A stretch of 64,000 nucleotides of DNA from Pedomonas sp051304405 (GTDB lineage: Bacteria; Pseudomonadota; Alphaproteobacteria; Sphingomonadales; Sphingomonadaceae): contig NZ_JBPPGG010000004.1 of assembly GCF_051304405.1 (NCBI RefSeq), positions 322,675-386,674 of the forward strand. Reading direction: 5' to 3'. Under the pieces are notes generated by a model. The model did not search any database and was not told the origin of the DNA. It worked only from the letters and a program-made list of their open reading frames with translations. Positions within the stretch are counted from its first letter, which is position 1; each line of letters begins with the position of its first letter. Below, piece by piece: positions 52,734 through 60,978 of this stretch. The translations under genes were made by a program, and so were the position numbers.

Positions 52734-54029
52734 ATGTCTGACAAGCCTTTACGCGTCGGCTTGGCGGGACTGGGCACTGTCGGTGCCGGCCTGGTCAAGC
52801 TCCTTGCAGAGAACGCCGAACTGGTGAGCCGCCGGGCCAACCGGCCCGTGGTGATTACCGCCGTCTCCGCGCGGGACCGCACCCGCGATCGGGGCGTCGA
52901 CCTCTCCGGCTTCGCCTGGGTGGACAATGCGCCCGATCTGGCGCTGCGGGAGGACGTGGACGCGGTTGTCGAGCTGATCGGCGGCTCGAACGGGCCGGCG
53001 CTGACGCTGGCCAGGGCGACGCTGGGCGCGGGCAAGCCGTTCATCACCGCCAACAAGGCGATGCTCGCCCACCATGGCATCGAGCTGGCCGAACTGGCGG
53101 AACGGAACAACGTGGCGCTTAAGTTCGAGGCGGCGGTCGCGGGCGGCATCCCGGTCATCAAGGGGATGCGCGAGGGTCTGGCGGGCAACCGCGTCGAGGC
53201 TGTCTATGGCATTCTCAACGGCACCTGCAATTTCATCCTCTCGGCCATGGAGCGGGAGGGCAAACCGTTCGACAGCGTGCTGAAGGAGGCGCAGAGCCTG
53301 GGCTATGCCGAGGCCGATCCCACCTTCGACATCGACGGCATCGACGCGGCCCACAAGCTGTCGATCCTCTCGTCGCTGGCCTTCGGCACGAAGATCAACT
53401 TCGCGGGCGTCTCCACCTGCGGCATCCGCAACGTCGCGCCTGCCGACATCGATTACGCGCGGGCGCTGGGCTATCGCATCCGCCTCATCGGCACGGCGCG
53501 TCTGGAAGACGGCAAGCTGTTCCAGCGGGTGCACCCGTGCCTCGTGCCGGAGACCCATCCGCTCGCCCATGTGACCGACTCGCTGAACGCCGTGGTGGTG
53601 GAAGGCAACTGCGTCGGGCAGCTGGTGTTCCAGGGCCGGGGCGCGGGCGAGGGGCCGACCGCGTCCGCCGTTGCCGCGGACCTCATCGATGTGGCGCGCG
53701 GGGAATGGGGCCCGGCCCTCTCCATGCCGGCGCATCTGCTCACCGACACGCCGGCCGCTGATCCGATGAAGCACATCGGTCGTTATTATATCCGGTTGAC
53801 GGTTGTGGATCGCCCCGGCGTGCTGGCCGAACTCACCGCGATCCTGCGGGATCTGTCCGTTTCGGTCGAAAGCGTCATCCAGCGCGGCATCGCGCCGGCC
53901 GGGGGCGTCTACTTCGTGCTGACCACCCACGATGGTCCGCAACAGGCGATCTCCAGCGCCCTGGAGCGGATCGGTGCACTTGAGAGTGTCACCTCTGCGC
54001 CGGTAATGATGCACATCCTTGATTTCTAA
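52734..54029 (+). CDS. hom: Homoserine dehydrogenase
   Basis: A 431-residue enzyme reducing aspartate semialdehyde to homoserine (Met/Thr branch). The NAD(P) site is LRVGLAGLGTVGAGLVKLL; active-site segments are ITANKAMLAHHG, AAVAGGIPVIKGMREGL, ILNGTCNFILSAM and YAEADPTFDIDGIDAAHKL. A C-terminal ACT domain (LTVVDRPGVLAELTAILRD) gives feedback control. Starts at 52728 and 52734 are both possible; the latter has the better spacing. Confidence 0.97.
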   Translation: MSDKPLRVGLAGLGTVGAGLVKLLAENAELVSRRANRPVVITAVSARDRTRDRGVDLSGFAWVDNAPDLALREDVDAVVELIGGSNGPALTLARATLGAGKPFITANKAMLAHHGIELAELAERNNVALKFEAAVAGGIPVIKGMREGLAGNRVEAVYGILNGTCNFILSAMEREGKPFDSVLKEAQSLGYAEADPTFDIDGIDAAHKLSILSSLAFGTKINFAGVSTCGIRNVAPADIDYARALGYRIRLIGTARLEDGKLFQRVHPCLVPETHPLAHVTDSLNAVVVEGNCVGQLVFQGRGAGEGPTASAVAADLIDVARGEWGPALSMPAHLLTDTPAADPMKHIGRYYIRLTVVDRPGVLAELTAILRDLSVSVESVIQRGIAPAGGVYFVLTTHDGPQQAISSALERIGALESVTSAPVMMHILDF

Positions 54030-54049
54030 CGGTCACGAGAGGCCTTTTC

Positions 54050-55030
54050 ATGACTCAGACTCCTTCCCAGATTCTCGACCGCATTTGGGTGCTTGAGATG
54101 GTGCGCGTCACCGAAGCCGCCGCCATCGCGGCGGCCAAGCTGATCGGACGCGGCAACGAGAAGGCGGCGGACGCGGCGGCGGTGGAAGCCATGCGCGAGG
54201 CGCTGAACCGGCTGCCCTTCAACGGCACCGTGGTCATCGGGGAAGGCGAGCGCGACGAGGCGCCGATGCTCTACATCGGCGAGAAGGTGGGCTCGGATCA
54301 GGACGGCCCCGCGATCGACATCGCGCTCGACCCGCTGGAAGGCACCACCATCACCGCCAAGGCCGGAGCCAACGCCATGGCGGTGCTGGCCATTGCCGAG
54401 GCCGGCCACCTGCTCAACGCGCCGGACGTCTACATGGACAAGCTCGCCATCGGTCCGGGCTACCCGGAAGGGCTGGTTGATCTCGACTTCAGCCCGGCCG
54501 AGAACGTGCGCCGCTTCGCCGAGGCCAAGGGCGTGAAGCCCGAGGACGTGATGGTGTGCGTGCTGGACCGTCCGCGCCACGAAGCCCTCATCCGCGAACT
54601 GCGCGAGGTCGGTTGCGGTATCAAGCTCATCCCGGACGGCGACGTGGCCGGCGTGATCGCCGTCACCAACCCCGAGGAAACCACCATCGACATGTACATG
54701 GGCTCGGGCGGTGCGCCCGAAGGCGTGCTGGCAGCGGCCGCCCTGCGCTGCATCGGCGGCCAGATCCAGGGCCGGCTCATCTTCCGTAACGAGGATGAGA
54801 AGGAGCGCGCCCGCCGCGTCGGCATCACCGACTTCAACCGCAAGTACAAGCTGGAAGAACTGGCGTCGGGCGACGTGATCTTCGCCGCCACCGGCGTCAC
54901 CGACGGCGCGCTGCTGGAAGGCGTGAAGCGCAAGCCGGGCGGCTGGTTCACCACGGAATCGCTGGTGATGCGCGCTTCCTCCGGCACCGTGCGCTACGTC
55001 TACGGCGAGCACCGCCGCAAGAAGCTGTAA
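54050..55030 (+). CDS. glpX: Class II fructose-1,6-bisphosphatase
   Basis: A 326-residue GlpX that removes the 1-phosphate of FBP in gluconeogenesis. VVIGEGERDEAPMLYIGEKV, the metal site LDPLEGTTITAKAGANAMAV and DMYMGSGGAPEGVLAAAALR are family signatures. It begins 20 bp after hom. recJ usually follows in this group, but here a terminator and a two-gene AT-rich island come first. Confidence 0.97.
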   Translation: MTQTPSQILDRIWVLEMVRVTEAAAIAAAKLIGRGNEKAADAAAVEAMREALNRLPFNGTVVIGEGERDEAPMLYIGEKVGSDQDGPAIDIALDPLEGTTITAKAGANAMAVLAIAEAGHLLNAPDVYMDKLAIGPGYPEGLVDLDFSPAENVRRFAEAKGVKPEDVMVCVLDRPRHEALIRELREVGCGIKLIPDGDVAGVIAVTNPEETTIDMYMGSGGAPEGVLAAAALRCIGGQIQGRLIFRNEDEKERARRVGITDFNRKYKLEELASGDVIFAATGVTDGALLEGVKRKPGGWFTTESLVMRASSGTVRYVYGEHRRKKL

Positions 55031-55054
55031 GCGATATCACAGCGCTGACATCGG

Positions 55055-55092
55055 CAGGGCCGGGGGGTGATCCTCCGGCCCTGTCTGTTTTG
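55055..55092 (+). terminator. Terminator of hom-glpX
   Basis: CAGGGCCGG (55055-55063) pairs with CCGGCCCTG (55075-55083) and is followed by TCTGTTTT. Confidence 0.85.
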
Positions 55093-55212
55093 GCCAATTG
55101 GTTAATGCAGCCTAGCCTTGCTCAAAGGAAAAATGGCTTGGTGAGTGCTTAGAACTGGCAGCGCTGGCCGAAAATGCACTTATTTCATCACAGAGGCTGT
55201 CGGCCTAACCTC

Positions 55213-55240
55213 TTGAATCATTATTACTGCGTAATATATA
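55213..55240 (+). promoter_or_regulatory. Sigma70-like promoter of the two-gene island
   Basis: TTGAAT (55213-55218) and TATATA (55235-55240) are separated by 16 bp, 36 bp before the ATG of the first island gene. This is closer to the E. coli consensus than most promoters of this GC-rich genome. Confidence 0.6.
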
Positions 55241-55275
55241 AAGAGTAACAGAGGGTCGCAACAGATACCAAGAGG

Positions 55276-55914
55276 ATGGTTGTGGCTAAGCAGGAATTTG
55301 ATGATTTGCTTTCGCGCATGGGGGCGATTGCAGAAGCAGTAAATGCGTTTCAGTCCGAGATTGTTCAGAAGGAGGCATTCACGGCGCTAATAGCTGCGTT
55401 TGCGAATGGAACTGTCCATGCTCGCCAATTGTCAATTGCCCAACCTCTTGACTTTGTAGAGCCTGCTTCAAACGACGAGGCTGCTGTCGTTGAGGTGCCG
55501 ACAGCGAAAAGTGTGACAGGTAAGCAGCGTGTGAAGAAGTCTAAAAATGGCGGGACGGCTAAGGCGGAATGGGCGTTGGTCAAAGAATTAAATTTACGTC
55601 CTGAGGGAAAAAAATCTTTCTACGAATTTATCGACGAAAAGAAGCCGAAATCGAATGAAGATAAATATGCAGTTATTGTTTATTATTTGCAGCACATTTT
55701 GAAATTGCCTGCCGTCTCAATTAACGAGGTCGGGACAGTATTTCGACTGGTGCCGGCTTGGCGGGAACCAAAGTCCGTTATGACAGGTTTGCGAGTTGCA
55801 GCATCCCGCAAAGCAACTATTGATACAAGCAACTTTGAAGATATTAAGACGACGCCTCACGGGCGAAATTTCGTGGAGCATGATTTGCCGGCTCCGGAGA
55901 AGCCGAAGAAATGA
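55276..55914 (+). CDS. Island protein 1: unknown, with C-terminal winged-helix-like domain (212 aa)
   Basis: A 212-residue protein from an AT-rich island between glpX and recJ. The N-terminal ~45 residues are helical (FDDLLSRMGAIAEAVNAFQS), followed by a charged linker (about 70-95, rich in Lys). The C-terminal ~100 residues look like a winged helix: helices KYAVIVYYLQHILKL, SINEVGTVFRLV and SVMTGLRVAASRK, then a wing ending TPHGRNFVEHDLP. The same ending pattern closes island protein 2. AAGAGG touches the ATG at 55276, so the GTG at 55282 may be the true start. The stop overlaps the next start (ATGA). A DNA-binding or sensor partner is plausible, but I know no named family. Confidence 0.75.
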   Translation: MVVAKQEFDDLLSRMGAIAEAVNAFQSEIVQKEAFTALIAAFANGTVHARQLSIAQPLDFVEPASNDEAAVVEVPTAKSVTGKQRVKKSKNGGTAKAEWALVKELNLRPEGKKSFYEFIDEKKPKSNEDKYAVIVYYLQHILKLPAVSINEVGTVFRLVPAWREPKSVMTGLRVAASRKATIDTSNFEDIKTTPHGRNFVEHDLPAPEKPKK

Positions 55915-56678
55915 GGGCATCTTTCTGTCCGGAACTCGCACTTTCTCATGTCCCTGAGGGGCTGCGGGCCCCTCTTTTGGAAGAGTATAATAAGCTTATC
56001 CGGAATTTCAGAGAAAACCGGTGGGAGCCTGCGGAACTAAATGGGGGAAAATTGTGCGAGATTGTTTACTCTATTCTGGATGGTTACGTTAACGGGGTGT
56101 TTCCAGCATCTCCTTCAAAGCCACGGAATATGATAGATTCTTGTAAAAAGCTCGAGCAGGCTGAAGGATTTCCGCGGTCGGTCCGTATTCAAATTCCACG
56201 TATGCTCGTTGCTCTCTATGAGATACGCAACAATAGAAATGTTGGGCATGTAGGGGCTGATGTTGATCCAAATCATATGGATGCGTCAGTAGTTTTGGCG
56301 ATGGCCAAGTGGATCTTGGCTGAGTTAGTTAGGATATTTCATGGAGTAAGTACGGAGAAGGCAGCTATAATAGTTGACGGCCTGACCGAAAGAAATGTCC
56401 CTATTATTTGGAAGGTTGACGAGAGAAGGCGTGTTTTATCTTCCAAATTGCCTGCTAGAGATAAATTATTATTGCTAGTCTATGACTCTTCTGGTGAAAT
56501 TACTGGAAGAGAAGTTGCAGAATCTATCGAGTATAAGAATTTTTCACAGTTTCGAAAAAAGATTATCATACCGGCCCACAAAGAGGCGCTTGTGGATTAC
56601 GATCCTAAAAACGATAGATTGCTAATATCGCCCTTGGGAATTAAGTATGTCGAGGATAATATACCTTTTTCGATTTAG
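55911..56678 (+). CDS. Island protein 2: HEPN-like candidate with C-terminal winged-helix-like domain (255 aa)
   Basis: A 255-residue protein, coupled to island protein 1 by ATGA. The helical N-terminal ~145 residues contain LYEIRNNRNVGHVGADVDPN: R106, then H113, an R-x6-H spacing with Asn after the Arg, as in HEPN RNase motifs. A linker (about 145-180) leads to a C-terminal winged-helix-like part (RDKLLLLVYDSSGEITGREV, then LLISPLGIKYVEDNIPF). I recall close relatives annotated only as hypothetical in scattered genomes. HEPN proteins are often RNases of toxin, abortive-infection or CRISPR systems, so a phage-defence role is a reasonable but unproven inference. The AT-rich codon use is unlike neighbouring genes. 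Confidence 0.75.
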   Translation: MRASFCPELALSHVPEGLRAPLLEEYNKLIRNFRENRWEPAELNGGKLCEIVYSILDGYVNGVFPASPSKPRNMIDSCKKLEQAEGFPRSVRIQIPRMLVALYEIRNNRNVGHVGADVDPNHMDASVVLAMAKWILAELVRIFHGVSTEKAAIIVDGLTERNVPIIWKVDERRRVLSSKLPARDKLLLLVYDSSGEITGREVAESIEYKNFSQFRKKIIIPAHKEALVDYDPKNDRLLISPLGIKYVEDNIPFSI

Positions 56679-56865
56679 TTAAAATATTATCTTTTATATT
56701 TATATATTTGAAATAAGGTTTTTTGATGCCTTCAGTATATTTTAGTTGTGTTGCGCGATAGACGTTGTCTTGCTTTAGTCCATGCTTCCCCCACCCCGCC
56801 GCTCTCCGGCCATGTTCTACCTTTGTGCGCTTGCGTCCCGGGCCGTGCTGGGCCAGAACGGGGGC

Positions 56866-58641
56866 ATGGCTGCATCTTCATACGTCTTTGGTGTCGAGCG
56901 TTCGGTTCTGGGCCAGCCGTGGCGCTGGCGGGCGGATCTGTCGGCGGGCGCGGCGATCGCCCAGGCGCACGGCCTGCCGGAAGCGGTGGGGCTGGTGCTG
57001 GCCGGGCGCGGCGCGGAGGTGGAGGCGGTCTGCCGCCTCATCAAGCCGACACTGCGGGACTGGCTGCCCGATCCCTCGATCTTTCAGGACATGGACCGCG
57101 CCGCCGAGCGTCTGGCGGACGCCGTGCGGCGGCGGGAGCCGATCGTCGTGTTCGGCGACTATGACGTGGACGGCGCCACCTCCACGGCCCTCTTGGTGCG
57201 CGTGCTGCGCGCCGTGGGCGGGGTGGTGAGTTTCTACATCCCCGACCGCATGACCGAAGGCTACGGGCCGAATGTCGCCGCCATGACCGCCATTGCCCAG
57301 GCGGGCGCGAAGGTGGTGGTGACGGTGGACTGCGGCACCCAGTCGTTCGAGCCGCTGGCGGCGGCGAAGGCGGCGGGGCTCGACGTGGTGGTGGTGGATC
57401 ACCACAAGGCGGGCTGGGCGCTGCCGGAGGCGTTCGCGGTGGTGAACCCCAACCGGCTCGATGACGACGCGGGCACGGACTACGGCCATCTGGCGGCGGT
57501 GGGCGTGTGCTTCCTGCTGGCGGTGGCTCTCAACCGCGTGCTGCGCCTCTCCGGCTGGTACAACTCCTGCCCCGAGCCGGACCTGATGAGCCTTCTCGAC
57601 ATGGTGGCGCTGGGCACGGTCGCGGACGTGGTGGCGCTGACCGGCCTCAACCGGGTGTTCGTGGCGCAGGGGCTGAAGGTGATGGCCCGGCGCGGCAACA
57701 TCGGGCTCGCCACCCTGTGCGACGTGGCGCGCATGGACCGCGCGCCGACCTCCGGCGACCTCGGTTTCCAGCTTGGCCCGCGCATCAACGCGGGCGGCCG
57801 CGTCGGCCGGTCCGACCTCGGCACGCGCCTGCTCATCAGCGAGGCGCCGGGCGAGGCCCGCCAGATCGCGGAGGAGCTGGACCGGCTGAACGCCGAGCGC
57901 AAGGCGCTGGAAGCGCTGACGCTGGATCAGGCGCTACTGGCGGCTCCCGAGTCCGATCCCGTGGTTGTGGCCTCGGGCGACGGCTGGCACGCGGGCGTGA
58001 TCGGCATCGTTGCCGGCCGCCTCAAGGAGAAGTTCGGCCGCCCGGCGGTGGTGATCGGCGTCGACGGCGCGGTGGGGAAGGGCTCGGGCCGTTCGGTGCC
58101 GGGCGTCGATCTGGGCGCGGCGGTGCTGGCGGCGAAGGATATCGGCCTCCTGGCGGCGGGCGGCGGCCATGCCATGGCGGCGGGCCTCACCATCGCGGCG
58201 GACAAGGTGGCGGACTTCCGCGCCTTCCTGTGCGAGCGGCTGGCGGAGGATGTGGCGGCCTCCATGGACGGCCGCGCGCTCAAGCTGGATGCGGCGCTGG
58301 CCCCCGGCGGCGTGACACCCGAGCTGGGCGAGCAGCTGGATCAGGCCGGTCCCTATGGCACCGGCTGGCCCACCCCCAAGGTGGCAGTGGGGCCGGTCAC
58401 CGTGGTCAAGTGCGATATCGTGGGGCAGGATCACGTCCGGGTCATCCTCAGCGGCAAGGACGGCGCGCGGATCAAGGCCATGGCCTTCCGTCACGGCAAC
58501 ACGGCGCTGGGGCAGGCGCTGGCCGGTGCGGGCCGTCGCCCGCTCTATGTGGCAGGCCGGATCAACATCGACCACTGGACCGGTGAGCCCAGAGCCGAGC
58601 TGCATCTGGACGATGCCGCCTGGGCCGATGGACTGGGCTGA
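56866..58641 (+). CDS. recJ: Single-stranded-DNA-specific exonuclease RecJ
   Basis: A 591-residue 5'-3' ssDNA exonuclease of recombination and mismatch repair. The DHH motifs are present: VFGDYDVDGATSTALLVRVL, VVVTVDCGTQ, VVVVDHHKAG, with the DHHA1 part GDGWHAGVIGIVAGRLKEKF and a C-terminal OB-like domain (VGQDHVRVILSGKDGARIKA). The start at 56866 (AASSYVFGVERSVLGQPW) has ACGGGGG upstream; an earlier in-frame ATG adds an unsupported leader. It lies just past the AT-rich island. Confidence 0.96.
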   Translation: MAASSYVFGVERSVLGQPWRWRADLSAGAAIAQAHGLPEAVGLVLAGRGAEVEAVCRLIKPTLRDWLPDPSIFQDMDRAAERLADAVRRREPIVVFGDYDVDGATSTALLVRVLRAVGGVVSFYIPDRMTEGYGPNVAAMTAIAQAGAKVVVTVDCGTQSFEPLAAAKAAGLDVVVVDHHKAGWALPEAFAVVNPNRLDDDAGTDYGHLAAVGVCFLLAVALNRVLRLSGWYNSCPEPDLMSLLDMVALGTVADVVALTGLNRVFVAQGLKVMARRGNIGLATLCDVARMDRAPTSGDLGFQLGPRINAGGRVGRSDLGTRLLISEAPGEARQIAEELDRLNAERKALEALTLDQALLAAPESDPVVVASGDGWHAGVIGIVAGRLKEKFGRPAVVIGVDGAVGKGSGRSVPGVDLGAAVLAAKDIGLLAAGGGHAMAAGLTIAADKVADFRAFLCERLAEDVAASMDGRALKLDAALAPGGVTPELGEQLDQAGPYGTGWPTPKVAVGPVTVVKCDIVGQDHVRVILSGKDGARIKAMAFRHGNTALGQALAGAGRRPLYVAGRINIDHWTGEPRAELHLDDAAWADGLG

Positions 58642-58706
58642 GACGGGCCGGGCGAGAGGTCCTTTCCCAAACCCAATAAAAAAATCATTTAGGGTGCTGG
58701 ATGCGC

Positions 58707-58735
58707 TTGACCAAGGCCGCCGCCCCGTCTATCAA
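58707..58735 (+). promoter_or_regulatory. Promoter of tRNA-Glu
   Basis: TTGACC (58707-58712) and TATCAA (58730-58735) are separated by 17 bp, about 20 bp before the tRNA. Confidence 0.6.
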
Positions 58736-58754
58736 GCGCCCACTTCGCGGCCAC

Positions 58755-58830
58755 GACCCCTTCGTCTAGAGGCCTAGGACACTACCCTTTCACGGTAGGA
58801 ACACGGGTTCGAATCCCGTAGGGGTCGCCA
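58755..58830 (+). tRNA. tRNA-Glu (anticodon TTC)
   Basis: A 76-nt cloverleaf with encoded CCA: acceptor GACCCCT/AGGGGTC, anticodon stem CTACC/GGTAG with loop CTTTCAC (anticodon TTC), and T-arm ACGGG-TTCGAAT-CCCGT. An integrase gene begins its 3' end 66 bp away, so this tRNA is the likely attachment site of the element to the right. Confidence 0.97.
58803..58830 (+). other. Candidate attL core in the tRNA-Glu 3' end
   Basis: Integrases beside a tRNA usually recombine in its T-arm/acceptor region. The matching copy (attR) should lie beyond the window, so the exact core cannot be set here. Confidence 0.4.
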
Positions 58831-58838
58831 CACCGCAG

Positions 58839-58867
58839 AAAACCGCCATTTCCTCCCGCGCGGTTTT
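58839..58867. terminator. Bidirectional terminator between tRNA-Glu and the integrase gene
   Basis: AAAACCGC (58839-58846) pairs with GCGGTTTT (58860-58867), with T residues on both strands. It separates the tRNA transcript from the convergent integrase gene. TTACCCCCGA repeats (about 58874-58896) lie between it and the integrase stop. Confidence 0.65.
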
Positions 58868-58896
58868 GACCAGTTACCCCCGATCTTACCCCCGAG

Positions 58897-59919
58897 TTAC
58901 CGCCCCTCAAGTTTGAGGATCGCTGCGCTTGCGAGCCGCTTGCGGTTGGCGCGGCGGGTGTAGTGCTCCACAATCTCCAGCGACTGGCCGGTGATGGCAC
59001 TGATCTCGTGCGGCGTGCAGCCGACCTCGGCGAGGTTGTTGCAGGCGTTCTTCCGCAGGCCGTGGAACGTGTAAAGCAGTTGGTTTTCCTCATCGACATG
59101 GCCCAGCTTCCGCATCAGGCGGCGCAGTTGGTCCTGCACGGAATCGTCGCTCATTGGCTGGCCGTACCGGTTGTAGAGAATGGTCAGCGCCTTTTTCGGC
59201 ACTGCGTCTATTTCGGCGCGCCAAGTCCGGTGAATGGGGATGAACACCTCTGTCTTGCCCTGGCTCTTCTCGGTCCGGAGGATCATGATCCCGTCCCGAA
59301 TCCAACTGTGCTGCATACGCACGCAGTCACCGACGCGTTGCCCGCTATAGAGGCCCGTAATGATGGCGAGGCGCAGCATGGGGGAGGCGGCCGCAAGCGC
59401 TCCCTCGAGGATCTCTTCAGGCCAAGGGGCGTGCTCGCCCGTCTCAAAGCGTTCGACCTTCGATACTGGGTTGCTTGGCCGGTAGCCGCGTTTGACGGCA
59501 AAGCCCATCAGCGCACTGAGCGCCGTCAGCAGGGCGTTGGCCTTGCCGGGCTTGTCTTTCAATTCGTCTCTCAGCCTGTAAACAGCTGGGGTCGAGAGAG
59601 TGATGACCCGCTTGCCGCCGTGCTTCTCATCAAACTCGTCCAAAACCCACATGCGCAGACGCTTGGTGTTTTCCGCCAAGTCCTGGAAATCCGGGCTGGC
59701 CTTGTATGCCTCGATTAGCGCGCCGATGGTGCCCGGCTCCTTCTTTTGCCTAGCATTGTCAGGCCGGGAGAGCTCTTTGTAGCGGACAGCAAACAGGGGG
59801 TCGGAAGGGTCTGGTAAGGCGACATACGTATCCTTGCCGCTCACCTTCCGTCGGAAATAGTAGTATACCTTCCCCTTCCTCCTGATCGCCTTTACGTTCG
59901 GCAAATCTACGCGTCCCAT
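58897..59919 (-). CDS. int: Tyrosine-type integrase of the element
   Basis: A 340-residue phage-type integrase. The arm-binding N terminus (RRKGKVYYYFRRKVSGKDTY) precedes a core-binding region and the catalytic domain: Arg in ITGLYSGQRVGDCVRM, His-x-x-Arg in YTFHGLRKNACNNL, and the nucleophile Tyr in EIVEHYTRRAN. The usual GH before the tyrosine is GQ here, a tolerated change. Its end lies 66 bp from tRNA-Glu, pointing to integration there. It overlaps the AlpA-like gene by 13 bp. Confidence 0.95.
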   Translation of the reverse strand: MGRVDLPNVKAIRRKGKVYYYFRRKVSGKDTYVALPDPSDPLFAVRYKELSRPDNARQKKEPGTIGALIEAYKASPDFQDLAENTKRLRMWVLDEFDEKHGGKRVITLSTPAVYRLRDELKDKPGKANALLTALSALMGFAVKRGYRPSNPVSKVERFETGEHAPWPEEILEGALAAASPMLRLAIITGLYSGQRVGDCVRMQHSWIRDGIMILRTEKSQGKTEVFIPIHRTWRAEIDAVPKKALTILYNRYGQPMSDDSVQDQLRRLMRKLGHVDEENQLLYTFHGLRKNACNNLAEVGCTPHEISAITGQSLEIVEHYTRRANRKRLASAAILKLEGR

Positions 59920-60149
59920 TCAGTATTGCCCCCGAGCTTGCCTGCGTCTTGCAGGCCGGAATCCACGTCCACGAACAGGTCGAGAACCTTGCGGTCCCAA
60001 AGGAGGTTGCGACCGTCTGGCCGACCGGCCGGGTAGCGGCGTGTGCGCACGCCTTCCAAAAATTTGCTGGTCGAGATGCCAAGATAGGCGGCGGCAAGGT
60101 CGGCTTTCATCCTGCGGGGCCAATCGGGCATTTTCAGTGCTGCACCCAT
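59907..60149 (-). CDS. AlpA/excisionase-like helix-turn-helix protein
   Basis: An 80-residue protein. MKADLAAAYLGISTSKFLEG then YPAGRPDGRNLLWDRKVLD matches the MerR-like helix-turn-helix of AlpA and excisionase proteins, which guide integrase toward excision. The ATG at 60149 has AGGAGG eight bases upstream. It is coupled to the integrase by overlap, the usual order. Confidence 0.8.
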   Translation of the reverse strand: MGAALKMPDWPRRMKADLAAAYLGISTSKFLEGVRTRRYPAGRPDGRNLLWDRKVLDLFVDVDSGLQDAGKLGGNTEWDA

Positions 60150-60161
60150 CCTCACCACCTC

Positions 60162-60440
60162 CTATTCGCTGCCCGGCGGGGCGGTCACTTCCTCGATGAA
60201 CTCCCGGCAGAGGCGGGCAATGGTGCGCTCGCCCCATATGGCCTCCCAGCGGCGCGAGTACTCACGCCCTTCGTGGATCAGGCGCAGGCAGGTCGCGCGT
60301 ATGGGGCTGGCTGCAATCGTGTCCACCTGCACAAGCCCGAGGGGATGTCGGTAAACGCCTTTGCCGCGATCTGCATCGTAGCTCAGGTAAGTCCGGCCCA
60401 CGGCCCAATCCGACTGCTCGTAATCGCCCAGCTTAACCAT
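60162..60440 (-). CDS. Phage-region hypothetical protein (92 aa)
   Basis: A 92-residue protein (VKLGDYEQSDWAVGRTYLSY, with LCREFIEEVTAP at the C terminus). There is no recognised domain and no signal. It ends 13 bp before the AlpA-like start and overlaps the 65-residue gene upstream by 8 bp, so it is part of the same operon. Confidence 0.65.
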   Translation of the reverse strand: MVKLGDYEQSDWAVGRTYLSYDADRGKGVYRHPLGLVQVDTIAASPIRATCLRLIHEGREYSRRWEAIWGERTIARLCREFIEEVTAPPGSE

Positions 60441-60630
60441 CGGCCTTCTCCGCCTGCTTGCCCGGCTGGGCGGTCGCGTCTTCCACCGGCTCGAACTGAG
60501 TTTCGAAGTCGGCCTCGTAGAACTCATTCTGCCACTTGGCCCCGTTTCCTAGACGTCCCTCGACGAGCCAAACGGTGACCTTGCGGGCCTCCACCACATC
60601 TCCGGTCTCCTTGTCGCGGTAACGTGTCAT
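60433..60630 (-). CDS. Phage-region hypothetical protein (65 aa)
   Basis: A 65-residue acidic protein (TRYRDKETGDVVEARKVTVW, tail rich in Glu/Ala). It could form a small beta-sheet unit. It overlaps neighbours on both sides by 4-8 bp. No function can be assigned. Confidence 0.65.
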   Translation of the reverse strand: MTRYRDKETGDVVEARKVTVWLVEGRLGNGAKWQNEFYEADFETQFEPVEDATAQPGKQAEKADG

Positions 60631-60824
60631 GGTCGCTCTCCGGCTGGCAGTCGATTAATCGCCCGAGCAACGGCTGCTGCTCGCTCCCTGCTAAGGCCGC
60701 AGTCTAATAGGTAGCCGTCCGCCAGAACGACAAACCATATCTCACCAGCGCCCGCGTCGTTCACTCGCGTTTGCGAGCAGACGAGCGCCTTGTCCGATCT
60801 CAGGTCGGCCAATTCGTGCCTCAT
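60627..60824 (-). CDS. Phage-region hypothetical protein (65 aa)
   Basis: A 65-residue protein with GEIWFVVLADGYLLDCGLSR then a helical tail (AAAVARAINRLPAG). There is no family match by eye. It starts at ATGA with the 15-codon frame just upstream, whose GGGAGGTGAG supplies its ribosome site. Confidence 0.65.
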   Translation of the reverse strand: MRHELADLRSDKALVCSQTRVNDAGAGEIWFVVLADGYLLDCGLSRERAAAVARAINRLPAGERP

Positions 60825-60868
60825 GCCTCACCTCCCGCCGCCTCGATGCCGTCGTTAAAGCTGGTCAT
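60821..60868 (-). CDS. 15-codon coupling ORF
   Basis: MTSFNDGIEAAGGEA. Its ATG overlaps the stop of the 37-residue gene and its TGA overlaps the next ATG, both as ATGA. It probably exists to carry ribosomes across the gap; a functional peptide is not indicated. Confidence 0.4.
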   Translation of the reverse strand: MTSFNDGIEAAGGEA

Positions 60869-60978
60869 TTGCCACCTACGTATTTGACCTGGAAACACCT
60901 GTCGCAGAGGTATTTGAAGCGCGGTCGGCGGGCCTTTGTGTCGATGCCCTGACACACCCAAACATGCCGGCAATCCAT
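60865..60978 (-). CDS. Small zinc-ribbon-like protein (37 aa)
   Basis: A 37-residue protein with C-x-x-H (DCRHVWVC) and CDRC, i.e. two Cys/His pairs about 20 residues apart, like a minimal zinc ribbon. AGGAGG lies seven bases before its ATG, which overlaps the upstream stop as TGATG. Short zinc proteins are common in phage early regions. The role is unknown. Confidence 0.6.
   Translation of the reverse strand: MDCRHVWVCQGIDTKARRPRFKYLCDRCFQVKYVGGK

Noticed and set aside
56782..56865. A longer recJ start at 56782
   Set aside because: The extra residues lack RecJ similarity and include a near-duplicate of the later SRAVLGQ-like text by chance; the ATG at 56866 has the better ribosome site and matches the usual RecJ N terminus.
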